Of a DNA stretch of 35,482 nucleotides, positions 1 through 7,170 are shown one piece after another. Numbering within the stretch: the stretch's first letter is position 1; each line of letters begins with the position of its first letter. The position numbers and the translations under genes are program-made. The notes beneath the pieces were generated by a model. That model made no database searches and had not been told where the DNA came from. It was given only the letters and a program-made list of their open reading frames with translations. This stretch comes from Promethearchaeota archaeon (GTDB taxonomy: Archaea > Asgardarchaeota > Lokiarchaeia > Sigyniarchaeales > Promethearchaeaceae). Location: positions 1 through 35,482 of the forward strand of contig SDNX01000016.1 of NCBI GenBank assembly GCA_004524545.1, read 5' to 3'.

Positions 1-314
1 AATATATATCCGACTTTATTTAATCGATAATCATCCAATTCTTTCTCAGTTAGCTTGGCAATGTCTACAGAATCAACGAAGACATCTCCTGCATCGTAAC
101 TGATGATTCCTCCTAGAACATTCAAAAGGGTAGTTTTGCCGCACCCACTCGGTCCCATAATGACCGAAATTTCTCCGGGATAAAATTCTGCATTTAATCC
201 TCTAAGTGCTGAAGTTTCTACCTCACCGCTTTTGTAGATTTTGATGAGGTTGTGGATTTTGATGATAGGTGGTTGATTTCCTCCCTTTTTTGGATTTTTT
301 TCGTGGTTTGACAT
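1..314 (-). CDS. ABC transporter ATP-binding protein, MacB/LolD type (partial)
   Basis: This is the N-terminal third of an ABC ATPase whose C-terminus lies outside the window. The visible part begins at ATG 314-312, preceded by AGGAG (minus strand, 326-322) at 7 nt. After a basic, glycine-containing lead of about 17 residues come the A-loop region ([14 protein letters not shown]) and a perfect Walker [10 protein letters not shown], at about residues 54-62. The LNVLGGI and [10 protein letters not shown] stretches that follow are typical of the MacB/LolD/FtsE-like subfamily that energises FtsX-type permeases. It starts 18 nt after the permease gene, so the two are surely co-transcribed. The signature motif and Walker B lie beyond the edge. 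By family it hydrolyses ATP at the inner face of the membrane; the exported substrate cannot be inferred. Confidence 0.93.
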   Translation of the reverse strand, partial: MSNHEKNPKKGGNQPPIIKIHNLIKIYKSGEVETSALRGLNAEFYPGEISVIMGPSGCGKTTLLNVLGGIISYDAGDVFVDSVDIAKLTEKELDDYRLNKVGYI

Positions 315-321
315 AGTTTTT

Positions 322-326
322 CTCCT
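322..326 (-). promoter_or_regulatory. Shine-Dalgarno of the ABC ATPase gene
   Basis: AGGAG on the minus strand, 7 nt before ATG 314-312. It lies in the 18-nt gap after the permease stop codon and supports re-initiation within one transcript. Confidence 0.6.
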
Positions 327-332
327 ATTAAT

Positions 333-3200
333 TTATGAGATTGTAAATTTGAAATGTACCATTCGATCAGTTTTCTTCACTCCTCTCCATACAATAATAC
401 AATACGTTACTAGTAACGCTCCAAAAAAGACTCCAAGTGCCAATAAAACTCCAATAAAAGGCACACTGATTATGTACGGTATTCCAAAGTCAATTGTAAG
501 GTTTAGGGCAAAGACAGCTTGTAGACTAATACAATATGCAGGAATGAAAGTGAGAAATGATGTAAATGACATCTTTAGAAATTCACCAAAATATATCTTT
601 CGCAGGAATTTCTTTGACACTCCCTTCATTCGGAGATGGAATCTGGCAGCAGTTCTATCTTCAAACTGACGTTTTAATAAAATAGTCAACCCGATCACAA
701 TAATGATAGTTAAACTTATAGATTCTATCTGCAGATATTTGGAATATGGAGTCGAGAGCTCTGGAAAAATTATTTCATTTAATTTTGAGGAACCCACTTC
801 TATCCAACCGTTTGGATCACTCTTGTAAACTTGATCTTGAATCAATTTGAACAATTCATATAGGTTAATATTATTATCGTTGGGAAAAAAAATCCAATCG
901 ACCTTCTTAATTTTTGTATCTTGGAAAAAAGAAATATCTGCGATAATATTCCTACTTGTGGGGGGATTTTGTATTCCCATAAGAGGAAATCGGGTATAAG
1001 AACCGATAATGTATAGTTCCTTTTCTACATGTTGTCCATCAATATTTACATAGTCGAAGGTTAATGTATCTCCGATTTTGTAATTCTCTTCTTCTAAGAA
1101 GTGGTCGGAAACTAGGATCGACCCATTAATTGCTAGTTGAGTATATATTTCACCAGAAGAAAGACTTGCCCAATTCCGTGGTATATCGAAATTTGATTCC
1201 CAATCACTGATGTTAATCAAATTCAATGGATAACAATCTAAAAATTCTGTATCATTCAATCTAAATAACGAGATATCATCGCGAATAAGAGATTTTATTT
1301 GCTCATTGTTCCGCATGTCTTGCAAAATTTGCTGAAAATGGAAATAACTCTCATTTAAGACCTCATACGCTAATTCAAAACCATTTCCATCCGTTGCTAG
1401 ACCAGTTTCGTAATCGTTTCTTTCTACGATATTGTTATAAGTGATTGACTGTGCAATAAGGGTAAATGACAACGCGATAATAAAGGTATATTGCATAAAC
1501 GCTTTCATATTTTGTGGAATTCTTTGCAATGGGATTCTGTGTGAAACACTATTTGGTAATTTCCTTATTTTTCTCCTTTCCTTTGTCTTATGACTTGTTT
1601 TAGAAGAGGAAAGTGAAATCACATCAATCACAGTTTTAATAAAGAAGTATGGAGCAGCTAATGCAAGAATACCTAGTAGATTCACCAATAGAACCAAGCG
1701 TGTATAGATTATGGCATCAATGTTATTGAAATCAAGAATAGTGATCCCAAATATGGGAAACAGGAAAATAAAAAATGGTACAAGTGATAAGATCCCAAAT
1801 ATGATTACACGTTTCTTGGATTGTTTTCGGATGATTCTTAGCTCTCTTTGCTCGGATTCTGATTCTAAAATGTCAATTTCTTTGTGGAGACTAGTATTTA
1901 GAGCCGATAAGGTCGACAGAAAACTAATCCCGAGACTTATTGGAAGGAGGAGGAGAGTGGGAATATTCAAGACTCGATTAAAGGAAAAGAACGATCTCCA
2001 TGTATATTCAAATAAATAATACCGTAAACCCAATGATAGAACTTGTGAGACGATATTTGCGATGATCCAACTAACAAGTCCGATTATAATAGACTTTAAG
2101 ACGTATTTTTTCCGTAGTTCAGTTTTCGAGACTCCTTTGCACTGTAGAATGTTTAATGTGTTTAACTGAGATTTCATTGACGAACTTATGGAGGTTTTAT
2201 TGACCCACCACCCGAAAAGGAAAATCGGAAATGACCCTAAAATTAAAAATATTCGAAATCGATCGAAAGAATCCATGTAATACTCAATATTATAAAGGAA
2301 TGGATAGCAAAAATTGTCATATCCAGCATAGGGATTGGAAAATTCGTACCCAAGAGCACTGGCACTTGACCTAATGTCATCAATTATCCTTGTAAAAATA
2401 TTGCTGATTGCAGAAGGTCTCTTATCCATTACTCCAGTTTTATCAAAGACATAACTTAGGACAGCATTGGTATCGAGTAAAGTTATAACTTCTGCCCCTT
2501 CTTCAGTTCGAAATGTCTCTTCATAATACTGAAAATCCATCAGCATTATTCCATATCCACCAACTACGACGTTATCCCAATACTCATACAAGCCAAACAT
2601 CTGCATAAATTTTATAGAATCCTCCAAAACAAGTTCATCTATTAAAGTGATATTGTGCAGAGATTGTTGAACATAATAATATCCATCTTCATAATGACCA
2701 CGACCATCGTAATAACTGAAATTTTTTCCTATGACTAGATTACGTTCCTTGATGAACTTAGAACTAATATAGACTCCACCCGAATTATTGAGAGAGTGTG
2801 AATTCTTAACCAATTCTTGAAATGGGGAGACTTGGAAGAGAGTAAAATCAATAGCGAAGATGAACATAGCTATTTCGGTTGACCCATGAAACGTTGTAAT
2901 GTTATCATCCATTGAGAGATAACAAGTTGTTGCCAAAGATTTATGAGAAATAAATATCTGGGTGATAGGTAGAGAGGACTCAAAATTAAATGTTTCTTGT
3001 GTGAAATTCTGATATAGCTGATAATCTCCGTAAAACGATAAATCTACAAGAGAATTTTCTGTAGCTTGGAAATTAGAGATGTGGACTGCATAATCGGTTA
3101 CAATACTGGACGAGACTATTCCCATTAAAGTAATAGTGATAATGGTGATTGTTAAATAGTTTTTTCCATGAAGGAACAATATTTTGGTGACACTTTTCAT
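333..3200 (-). CDS. FtsX/MacB-type ABC transporter permease
   Basis: A membrane protein of 955 residues from ATG 3200. The frame also has a TTG two codons earlier, but GAGGAT sits 5 nt before the ATG, so I prefer the ATG. Residues about 7-35 form an N-terminal membrane segment. A large extracytoplasmic domain follows to about 315, then a block of three or four membrane segments with basic linkers (about 315-560), a second extracytoplasmic domain (about 590-820), and final membrane segments ending near the C-terminus. This duplicated layout is that of FtsX/LolC-like permeases with two FtsX domains. Family members move lipids or peptides, or transmit force to periplasmic partners, rather than importing solutes; the role here is inferred only by class. 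It precedes the ATPase by 18 nt and diverges from a small secreted protein at 3426 that could be a partner. Confidence 0.9.
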   Translation of the reverse strand: MKSVTKILFLHGKNYLTITIITITLMGIVSSSIVTDYAVHISNFQATENSLVDLSFYGDYQLYQNFTQETFNFESSLPITQIFISHKSLATTCYLSMDDNITTFHGSTEIAMFIFAIDFTLFQVSPFQELVKNSHSLNNSGGVYISSKFIKERNLVIGKNFSYYDGRGHYEDGYYYVQQSLHNITLIDELVLEDSIKFMQMFGLYEYWDNVVVGGYGIMLMDFQYYEETFRTEEGAEVITLLDTNAVLSYVFDKTGVMDKRPSAISNIFTRIIDDIRSSASALGYEFSNPYAGYDNFCYPFLYNIEYYMDSFDRFRIFLILGSFPIFLFGWWVNKTSISSSMKSQLNTLNILQCKGVSKTELRKKYVLKSIIIGLVSWIIANIVSQVLSLGLRYYLFEYTWRSFFSFNRVLNIPTLLLLPISLGISFLSTLSALNTSLHKEIDILESESEQRELRIIRKQSKKRVIIFGILSLVPFFIFLFPIFGITILDFNNIDAIIYTRLVLLVNLLGILALAAPYFFIKTVIDVISLSSSKTSHKTKERRKIRKLPNSVSHRIPLQRIPQNMKAFMQYTFIIALSFTLIAQSITYNNIVERNDYETGLATDGNGFELAYEVLNESYFHFQQILQDMRNNEQIKSLIRDDISLFRLNDTEFLDCYPLNLINISDWESNFDIPRNWASLSSGEIYTQLAINGSILVSDHFLEEENYKIGDTLTFDYVNIDGQHVEKELYIIGSYTRFPLMGIQNPPTSRNIIADISFFQDTKIKKVDWIFFPNDNNINLYELFKLIQDQVYKSDPNGWIEVGSSKLNEIIFPELSTPYSKYLQIESISLTIIIVIGLTILLKRQFEDRTAARFHLRMKGVSKKFLRKIYFGEFLKMSFTSFLTFIPAYCISLQAVFALNLTIDFGIPYIISVPFIGVLLALGVFFGALLVTYCIIVWRGVKKTDRMVHFKFTIS

Positions 3201-3297
3201 ATCCAATCCTCAAACCAATCCAAATATGTGGAAACCAATTTCAACATTTGTTTTTTCCGACATATTGAAGAACCCTTAATTTGTTTCGTTGTTTATC

Positions 3298-3306
3298 CTT
3301 ATATAC
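3298..3306 (-). promoter_or_regulatory. Archaeal TATA box for the ABC permease operon
   Basis: On the minus strand this reads GTATATAAG. A start about 25 nt further on gives a leader of roughly 70 nt before ATG 3200. Its divergent partner lies at 3358. Confidence 0.5.
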
Positions 3307-3357
3307 ATTGCTGAAACAAGGGACAACTAATCACCGCTTGGACATTGATCAAAAACA

Positions 3358-3367
3358 TTTATATAAA
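3358..3367 (+). promoter_or_regulatory. Archaeal TATA box for the secreted-protein gene
   Basis: TTTATATAAA, an excellent archaeal TATA match. The predicted transcription start is near 3385-3390, at or just after a ten-codon mini-ORF (3384-3416). Confidence 0.6.
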
Positions 3368-3425
3368 GGTAGGACGAAACTGTATGTTGACTCGAAAAGG
3401 TCAGAGCAAAGTATAAGTGAGAAAA

Positions 3426-3938
3426 ATGAAAAAAAATAACAGAATCTTAGTATGTGTTTTGGTAATACTTGTTACTCTATCGATTCCAGCCCTCGTTTCT
3501 GCTGTTTATGTACCTGCTGACGATGACAATAAACCCGATTACTATTATATGGTATATGGTGATAGCATCAGTGGAGATTTAGGAGATGTAATTACTGATG
3601 ATATATATACAATGTGTTTAGAGCCTTATCAGGAACTAAGTTGGCGTTACGGAGAAATAAAATACTATTTCTATTACGATATCGGGGGTCTTGATTCAGA
3701 GGGTATATCAATAGATTTTTATATTGATGAGTGTAGTGACAGTAATGTTAAAATTCACGCATATGGTGATGTGGACGGATGGATGTATTTGGGGGAACAT
3801 ACAGAAGGTGGTTATAATCTTCTCCTAGAAGATTACGAATATGAAGATCAAGAGATTTCAGTAATAAAATTCTCCAAGACACAACGATGGTCTGACTACA
3901 AAATGTATATAGATCTGGCGATATTAAATTTTGCATAG
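3426..3938 (+). CDS. Small secreted acidic protein, function unknown
   Basis: About 170 residues. I do not recognise a family. The N-terminus is a textbook Sec signal peptide: KMKKNNR basic head, a hydrophobic core LVCVLVILVTLSIPALV and an SA cleavage site near residue 26. The mature part is rich in Asp, Glu and Tyr, with many alternating hydrophobic strands (YYYMVYGDSISGDLGDV, IKYYFYYDIGGL), suggesting a small beta-sandwich exposed outside the cell. No membrane anchor is seen at the C-terminus. The reading frame also allows a GTG at 3417; I chose ATG 3426 because GTGAG lies 4 nt before it, but either is possible. It is divergent from the ABC permease operon and could be its cargo or accessory, which is inference from position only. 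Confidence 0.7.
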   Translation: MKKNNRILVCVLVILVTLSIPALVSAVYVPADDDNKPDYYYMVYGDSISGDLGDVITDDIYTMCLEPYQELSWRYGEIKYYFYYDIGGLDSEGISIDFYIDECSDSNVKIHAYGDVDGWMYLGEHTEGGYNLLLEDYEYEDQEISVIKFSKTQRWSDYKMYIDLAILNFA

Positions 3939-4209
3939 TAGTAAGCGGGATACTAACATATATAATAATAATAATAATAATAATGATGAATTATCAAAAT
4001 CAAGGATAAATGCGTGACTCCTTAATACTTTATTTTTCCTCAACCGTCAATTCCGGGATAAGATTGAAGAATTGGAAGATGTATCCGACTTTTTTTTTCT
4101 TTTCTGAATATTAATTGTTTCAGCAAAAGAGATCACTTATTGAAGTTTAATACATGCTAATTTTTTCCCTATCCTTTCATTATTCATTACCAAATTACCG
4201 TTCCAAATA

Positions 4210-4229
4210 GATACATTCTACAATGTATC
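4210..4229. repeat. Perfect 8-bp inverted repeat
   Basis: GATACATT, a 4-nt spacer CTAC, then AATGTATC. It overlaps the first of two TGTATCYGTATA direct repeats. Operator, replication-protein site or terminator hairpin are all possible; the lack of a T-run on either strand makes a terminator less likely. Confidence 0.5.
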
Positions 4230-4255
4230 CGTATAGGAAATTTTGTATCTGTATA
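4224..4255. repeat. Direct repeat pair TGTATCYGTATA
   Basis: TGTATCCGTATA at 4224-4235 and TGTATCTGTATA at 4244-4255, 20 bp from start to start, i.e. about two helical turns. A shorter relative, TGTATCCG, is at 4080-4087. The spacing resembles iteron-like binding sites, but three copies are few. Confidence 0.4.
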
Positions 4256-4370
4256 ATCTAAAGGTAATTCAGTAATTTCAGTAAATAGTAGTTGGTAGTA
4301 GTCTATAAATCATCAGAATAAAGAAAAAAAATACCAATTGATTGGTAATAGCTGTGTAATTAGATGTAAT

Positions 4371-6188
4371 TTAATCGGATTCTTTCCAGTATTCATCGGG
4401 AATAAAAATTCCTTTGTATTGTTTTCTCTTAACAGTAAATACCTCGGTTTTAGGGACTTTCGACCAATTTCGCTGCAAAATCTTACTTAATTTCCCTAGA
4501 CTTAATTGTTTGCCCGTGATCTGATTCAAAACATTTAATGCGAGTTTTGTGAATACAATTCCCTTTGTTCCATTTCTCAATGTATGCACTTGAACCCTCG
4601 GATGATTTTCTCGTTCACTGCCTTGTATTTGGAGGATAATTGCTGTGAGAATATCCTTATCGTCAATTGTTAAAGCAGATTGTAGCAACGAATTCAGTTC
4701 ATCTGTATCAGTGTGTAATGGGAATTCAAATACGTGCTCGAATATATCTGCACCCGTTAAAATTAATCGGTAAATAGTATTCTGTCGCAAACTAAATTCA
4801 TTTTTTGGTTCTTTTCGATTATAGATCTCAAGAACGGTTTCTGCATTCCAATCCTTAGTCATTTGAAAAATGAACCTACCCAAACATCCATCAGGAATCT
4901 TGGTCATCACGGAATTGTATCGTGTTTTCTGTTCCTCGGTGGGTTGCGTATTAATCGGAACAAGCAAAACTCTGCTTAAGAAATGAGAATCATTCAGAAT
5001 TTGTGGTAATTCATTACACGTTAGAACGATCCATGCAACCATTTCATCATCCAAGTCTAAACCGTGCTCCAAGTTCTTTTTCTGGTTTTTTGTTCGGGAT
5101 GTAGTATAACTTTTAAGTTTTCCAAGTATGATTACTCTTAAATTTTCTACATCATCGAATGCTACTCCAAATGTGCTTGTGCATATGTAGTCATCAGTTC
5201 TTGAATCGCTTTGAAGATTATTCGGTGCTATTACGTTTTCAAAATTACCCCAAATCTTCTTAGTTAATACTGTAGCGATTTGGGTTTTTCTTGTGCTGTT
5301 ATCACCTTGCAGTATCAAACATGGACGTAAATTGGTGTCATCTAATAAAGCATCGAAAAATGGTGCAATCATTGCCCATGCAAGAAGGATATCTTTATGC
5401 TGTGTGCTGATTGCAGAATAGAGTTCTTTTGCGTATTTTCGTGCTGTCTTACGATTAATTTTTTGTTGCATAGCCTTATGTATGCACTTTATAGCTTGCT
5501 GTTTAATTCCACTTTTGGATTCAATCTCGACAAACGGTGGTAATTGCCATCCATTTTTTCTAAATCCGCATATTGAAACGACGGGAACGTTTGGGATACT
5601 CACATCTTTGAGGAGTTGAGGAAGTAGGATATTAATATAGTTTTTACCGCTAATTCCTGCTTTCTTATATACAATATCCGCTAAATCTCTACCCTTCTTA
5701 GAATTAGTGCCAAAAGGAATTTTGTAGTATGTATCACCGTTTATGGAAAAATCTAATCGAATTTCTCCATTTGTGTAGTTAAAAATTCGTTCTATAATGA
5801 AAGAGTCAGGTTCCCAAGTCCAATAATATTTTCCAGTTGAATCCACTATACCGTCTTTAGTTAGATAGACAGTTTTACGGTCATCCAGTGGAAATGAGTA
5901 TTTTGGGTTTTTATTATCACCGAAATATTCGATTTTTGGTTGGGAGAGTTCTGTTAGATTAATGTTCACTTTGGTTTTTCTCACACGAGATGTTTGTGTA
6001 TCTTTTTCATGTGAATTAGAATGAGTTTTTTCTTGACTTCTGCAATATAAAGTATCTTGTTCATGACAAGAACAGTCCACAGAAGTCACTGAGTTATTGT
6101 CTGTCATTATTGTAACATCTTTTGAAGTTTTTGATCTTAAATTACGATCTTCATTAGTGATTAGGTTTGAATCACATTTAAATCGCAT
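4371..6188 (-). CDS. DUF927/primase-helicase-like P-loop ATPase of mobile-element type
   Basis: 605 residues. The first 75 or so are hydrophilic and low in complexity, with several Cys and His (DCSCHEQDTLYC); a second ATG at residue 28 could be the real start. Residues about 85-270 include ICGFRKNGWQLP, like the region before the ATPase in DUF927/primase-helicase proteins. The P-loop core follows: LILQGDNSTRKTQ (295-302), a Walker B-like VAFDD ending at Asp346, and a sensor-1-like IVLTCNE with Asn392. A helical C-terminal part follows. The Walker A is unusual, GxxxxRKT instead of GxxxxGKT. Such proteins unwind or prime DNA in plasmids, viruses and integrated elements. The gene stands alone, with repeat-rich DNA on both sides and no integrase in view. 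Assignment to the broad ATPase class is firm; the exact subfamily is not. Confidence 0.65.
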   Translation of the reverse strand: MRFKCDSNLITNEDRNLRSKTSKDVTIMTDNNSVTSVDCSCHEQDTLYCRSQEKTHSNSHEKDTQTSRVRKTKVNINLTELSQPKIEYFGDNKNPKYSFPLDDRKTVYLTKDGIVDSTGKYYWTWEPDSFIIERIFNYTNGEIRLDFSINGDTYYKIPFGTNSKKGRDLADIVYKKAGISGKNYINILLPQLLKDVSIPNVPVVSICGFRKNGWQLPPFVEIESKSGIKQQAIKCIHKAMQQKINRKTARKYAKELYSAISTQHKDILLAWAMIAPFFDALLDDTNLRPCLILQGDNSTRKTQIATVLTKKIWGNFENVIAPNNLQSDSRTDDYICTSTFGVAFDDVENLRVIILGKLKSYTTSRTKNQKKNLEHGLDLDDEMVAWIVLTCNELPQILNDSHFLSRVLLVPINTQPTEEQKTRYNSVMTKIPDGCLGRFIFQMTKDWNAETVLEIYNRKEPKNEFSLRQNTIYRLILTGADIFEHVFEFPLHTDTDELNSLLQSALTIDDKDILTAIILQIQGSERENHPRVQVHTLRNGTKGIVFTKLALNVLNQITGKQLSLGKLSKILQRNWSKVPKTEVFTVKRKQYKGIFIPDEYWKESD

Positions 6189-6200
6189 AGTAGTAAAATG

Positions 6201-6216
6201 GTATCAATTTTGATAC
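6201..6216. promoter_or_regulatory. Operator-like palindrome upstream of the ATPase gene
   Basis: GTATCAA, 2 nt, TTGATAC, a perfect 7-bp dyad beginning 12 nt upstream of the ATPase start codon on the minus strand. The position fits a repressor site over the transcription start or leader. Its GTATC core recurs in the repeats at 4210-4255 beyond the other end of the gene. Confidence 0.45.
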
Positions 6217-6334
6217 GATCTCTGTATTTTCTACCATAAATCTCCGTTGAATCCTTTATAGAAGTTCCTGATCTATTCAGTTTTGTCTAACACTAGATAT
6301 AGGATAAGTTTAAATATTCACACTTACTGTATAT

Positions 6335-6419
6335 ATTGTAAGACAAAGTATTGTCTTGTCAACAATACATTGTAACATCCCACTCCCTCTATTGTGAGGG
6401 AGTTCCCTTTTTCTATTGT
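6335..6419. repeat. Cluster of ATTGT motifs with nested inverted repeats
   Basis: ATTGT occurs at 6335, 6350, 6369, 6391 and 6415 (steps of 15, 19, 22 and 24 bp), with an inverted copy at 6362. Within it are GTATTGT-7 nt-ACAATAC (6348-6368) and GACAA-4 nt-TTGTC (6342-6355). This could be a protein-binding array or replication origin for the neighbouring ATPase, or simply AT-rich coincidence. Confidence 0.4.
6382..6411 (+). terminator. Hairpin followed by T-rich tract
   Basis: ACTCCCTC, loop TATTGT, GAGGGAGT gives a perfect 8-bp, GC-rich stem (6382-6403), followed on the plus strand by CCCTTTTT. No gene on the plus strand clearly ends here, so it may terminate an unseen RNA or act as a DNA cruciform. 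Confidence 0.35.
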
Positions 6420-6625
6420 TTCATGCACTTTTTTTCATCATTCAGAAATGTCGGTGTAATCGTTATCACTTTTTGTTAGCACTTTTTCTTGGAAAATACT
6501 GTTATCAAAAGGGTTCTGTGCGATGTTCGAGGAATGAAGGTAAAAAAGAGAGATTCTTTTTACTACTAATTTTAACACGAAAACCTAAGGAAATCAGGCA
6601 GAACTCCAGCAGATCAAAGATGACA

Positions 6626-6639
6626 TAGTGAATTCACTA
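6626..6639. repeat. 14-bp perfect palindrome
   Basis: TAGTGAATTCACTA, a self-complementary site with no spacer in non-coding DNA. It may be a dimeric regulator site; no promoter is evident next to it. Confidence 0.3.
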
Positions 6640-6801
6640 GTGGTTACTATAGAGAAATGTTGAAGGAAATAAGGTAAAAGTCCTGACAAATCATAAAAGG
6701 AAAACGACATTTGATCTAATAGCCCGATTATCCGCCAAATTTCCCCTATCGTTTCCCTTACCAATGTTATATCATTTGTCGTAAATTTAACTGATAGCAG
6801 T

Positions 6802-6832
6802 CCGTTTTTTGCTAGAATTTAGCAAGAAACGG
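6802..6832. repeat. 13-bp hairpin in non-coding DNA
   Basis: CCGTTTTTTGCTA, loop GAATT, TAGCAAGAAACGG. All 13 positions pair if one G-U wobble is allowed as RNA. It is isolated, about 75 bp before the TATA box at 6907. It could be a structured RNA element or a terminator for an unseen transcript. Confidence 0.4.
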
Positions 6833-6906
6833 GACGCGATTTGGTGGTCTAATCTACATTTGCTGAACCTAATCGCATTTTTTTTTATTTTTTTTCATAC
6901 GACAGA

Positions 6907-6915
6907 TGTATAAAG
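6907..6915 (+). promoter_or_regulatory. TATA-like box upstream of a candidate small transcript
   Basis: TGTATAAAG, preceded by a long T-rich stretch. The predicted start is about 6935, at a local rise in GC content (CGCGGTGCG) that contrasts with the AT-rich surroundings. Confidence 0.35.
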
Positions 6916-6934
6916 GGGTAACTATAGTATACGC

Positions 6935-7090
6935 GGTGCGTTTGGTTAGCATTGTTGATGATTGCATGAAATAATCGAATTATGGATGGATTCTTGGGGA
7001 GATGGGAGATGACCGCACAGTACTACGGAAAAAAAGGGGAAATTTTACCGATTAGCTTCGGTAAAAAAAGATTAATATCCCTTTTTTTCT
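6935..7090 (+). ncRNA. Candidate small RNA or 52-codon small ORF
   Basis: Downstream of the TATA-like box is a G-rich, non-repetitive stretch that ends in a strong hairpin (7043-7066) and a T7 run (7082-7088), as expected for a small non-coding RNA. GCGGT near 6933 can pair with ACCGC near 7010, closing most of the interval. Alternatively, ATG 6982 opens a 52-codon frame ending at TAA 7138-7140, with a hydrophobic C-terminal half; the hairpin would lie inside it. I do not recognise an RNA family. It may also be the leader of the propeller gene at 7171. Confidence 0.25.
7043..7088 (+). terminator. Hairpin plus T7 tract upstream of the propeller gene
   Basis: TTTTACCGA, loop TTAGCT, TCGGTAAAA (9-bp stem, 7043-7066), then 15 nt to a T7 run at 7082-7088. 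It can end a transcript begun near 6935 or attenuate the gene at 7171. On the minus strand the hairpin is also followed by a T-rich tract. Confidence 0.4.
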
Positions 7091-7170
7091 TTGTCTTAAA
7101 TTATACGGGAACACTAAGAGAATTAAGTAAAAGAACATAATTACAAAATAAAAAAAGTAAAAAAAATCCT

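Larger units (their letters stand above)
3939..4370. other. Gene-free AT-rich stretch with short repeats
   Basis: No credible ORF. It holds an AAT trinucleotide run (3962-3984), a perfect 8-bp inverted repeat (4210-4229), and direct repeats of TGTATCYGTATA at 4224 and 4244 exactly 20 bp apart, with a partial copy TGTATCCG at 4080. These lie just past the 3' end of the replication-type ATPase gene. Confidence 0.6.
6189..7170. other. Long gene-poor region with several palindromes and one candidate transcript
   Basis: About 980 bp without a convincing protein gene. From left to right it contains a 7-2-7 palindrome next to the ATPase start, a cluster of ATTGT motifs with nested inverted repeats (6335-6419), a hairpin followed by T-rich sequence (6382-6411), a 14-bp perfect palindrome (6626-6639), a 13-bp hairpin with one wobble pair (6802-6832), and a TATA-led candidate small transcript (about 6935-7090). 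The density of symmetric sequence is far above the rest of the window. Confidence 0.6.

Noticed and set aside
3962-3984. AAT trinucleotide run as a CRISPR or functional repeat
   Set aside because: Simple microsatellite in AT-rich non-coding DNA; no spacers or repeat units. No CRISPR array was seen anywhere in the window.
6416-6628. 70-codon plus-strand ORF in the repeat-rich island
   Set aside because: Cys-, Phe- and Lys-rich translation with no fold-like pattern, no ribosome site, and it begins inside the ATTGT repeat cluster. Judged a chance frame.
6950-7015. C/D-box or H/ACA guide RNA
   Set aside because: GATGA-like strings and an ACA occur, but there is no proper box C plus box D pair and no convincing stem with k-turn before the ACA.
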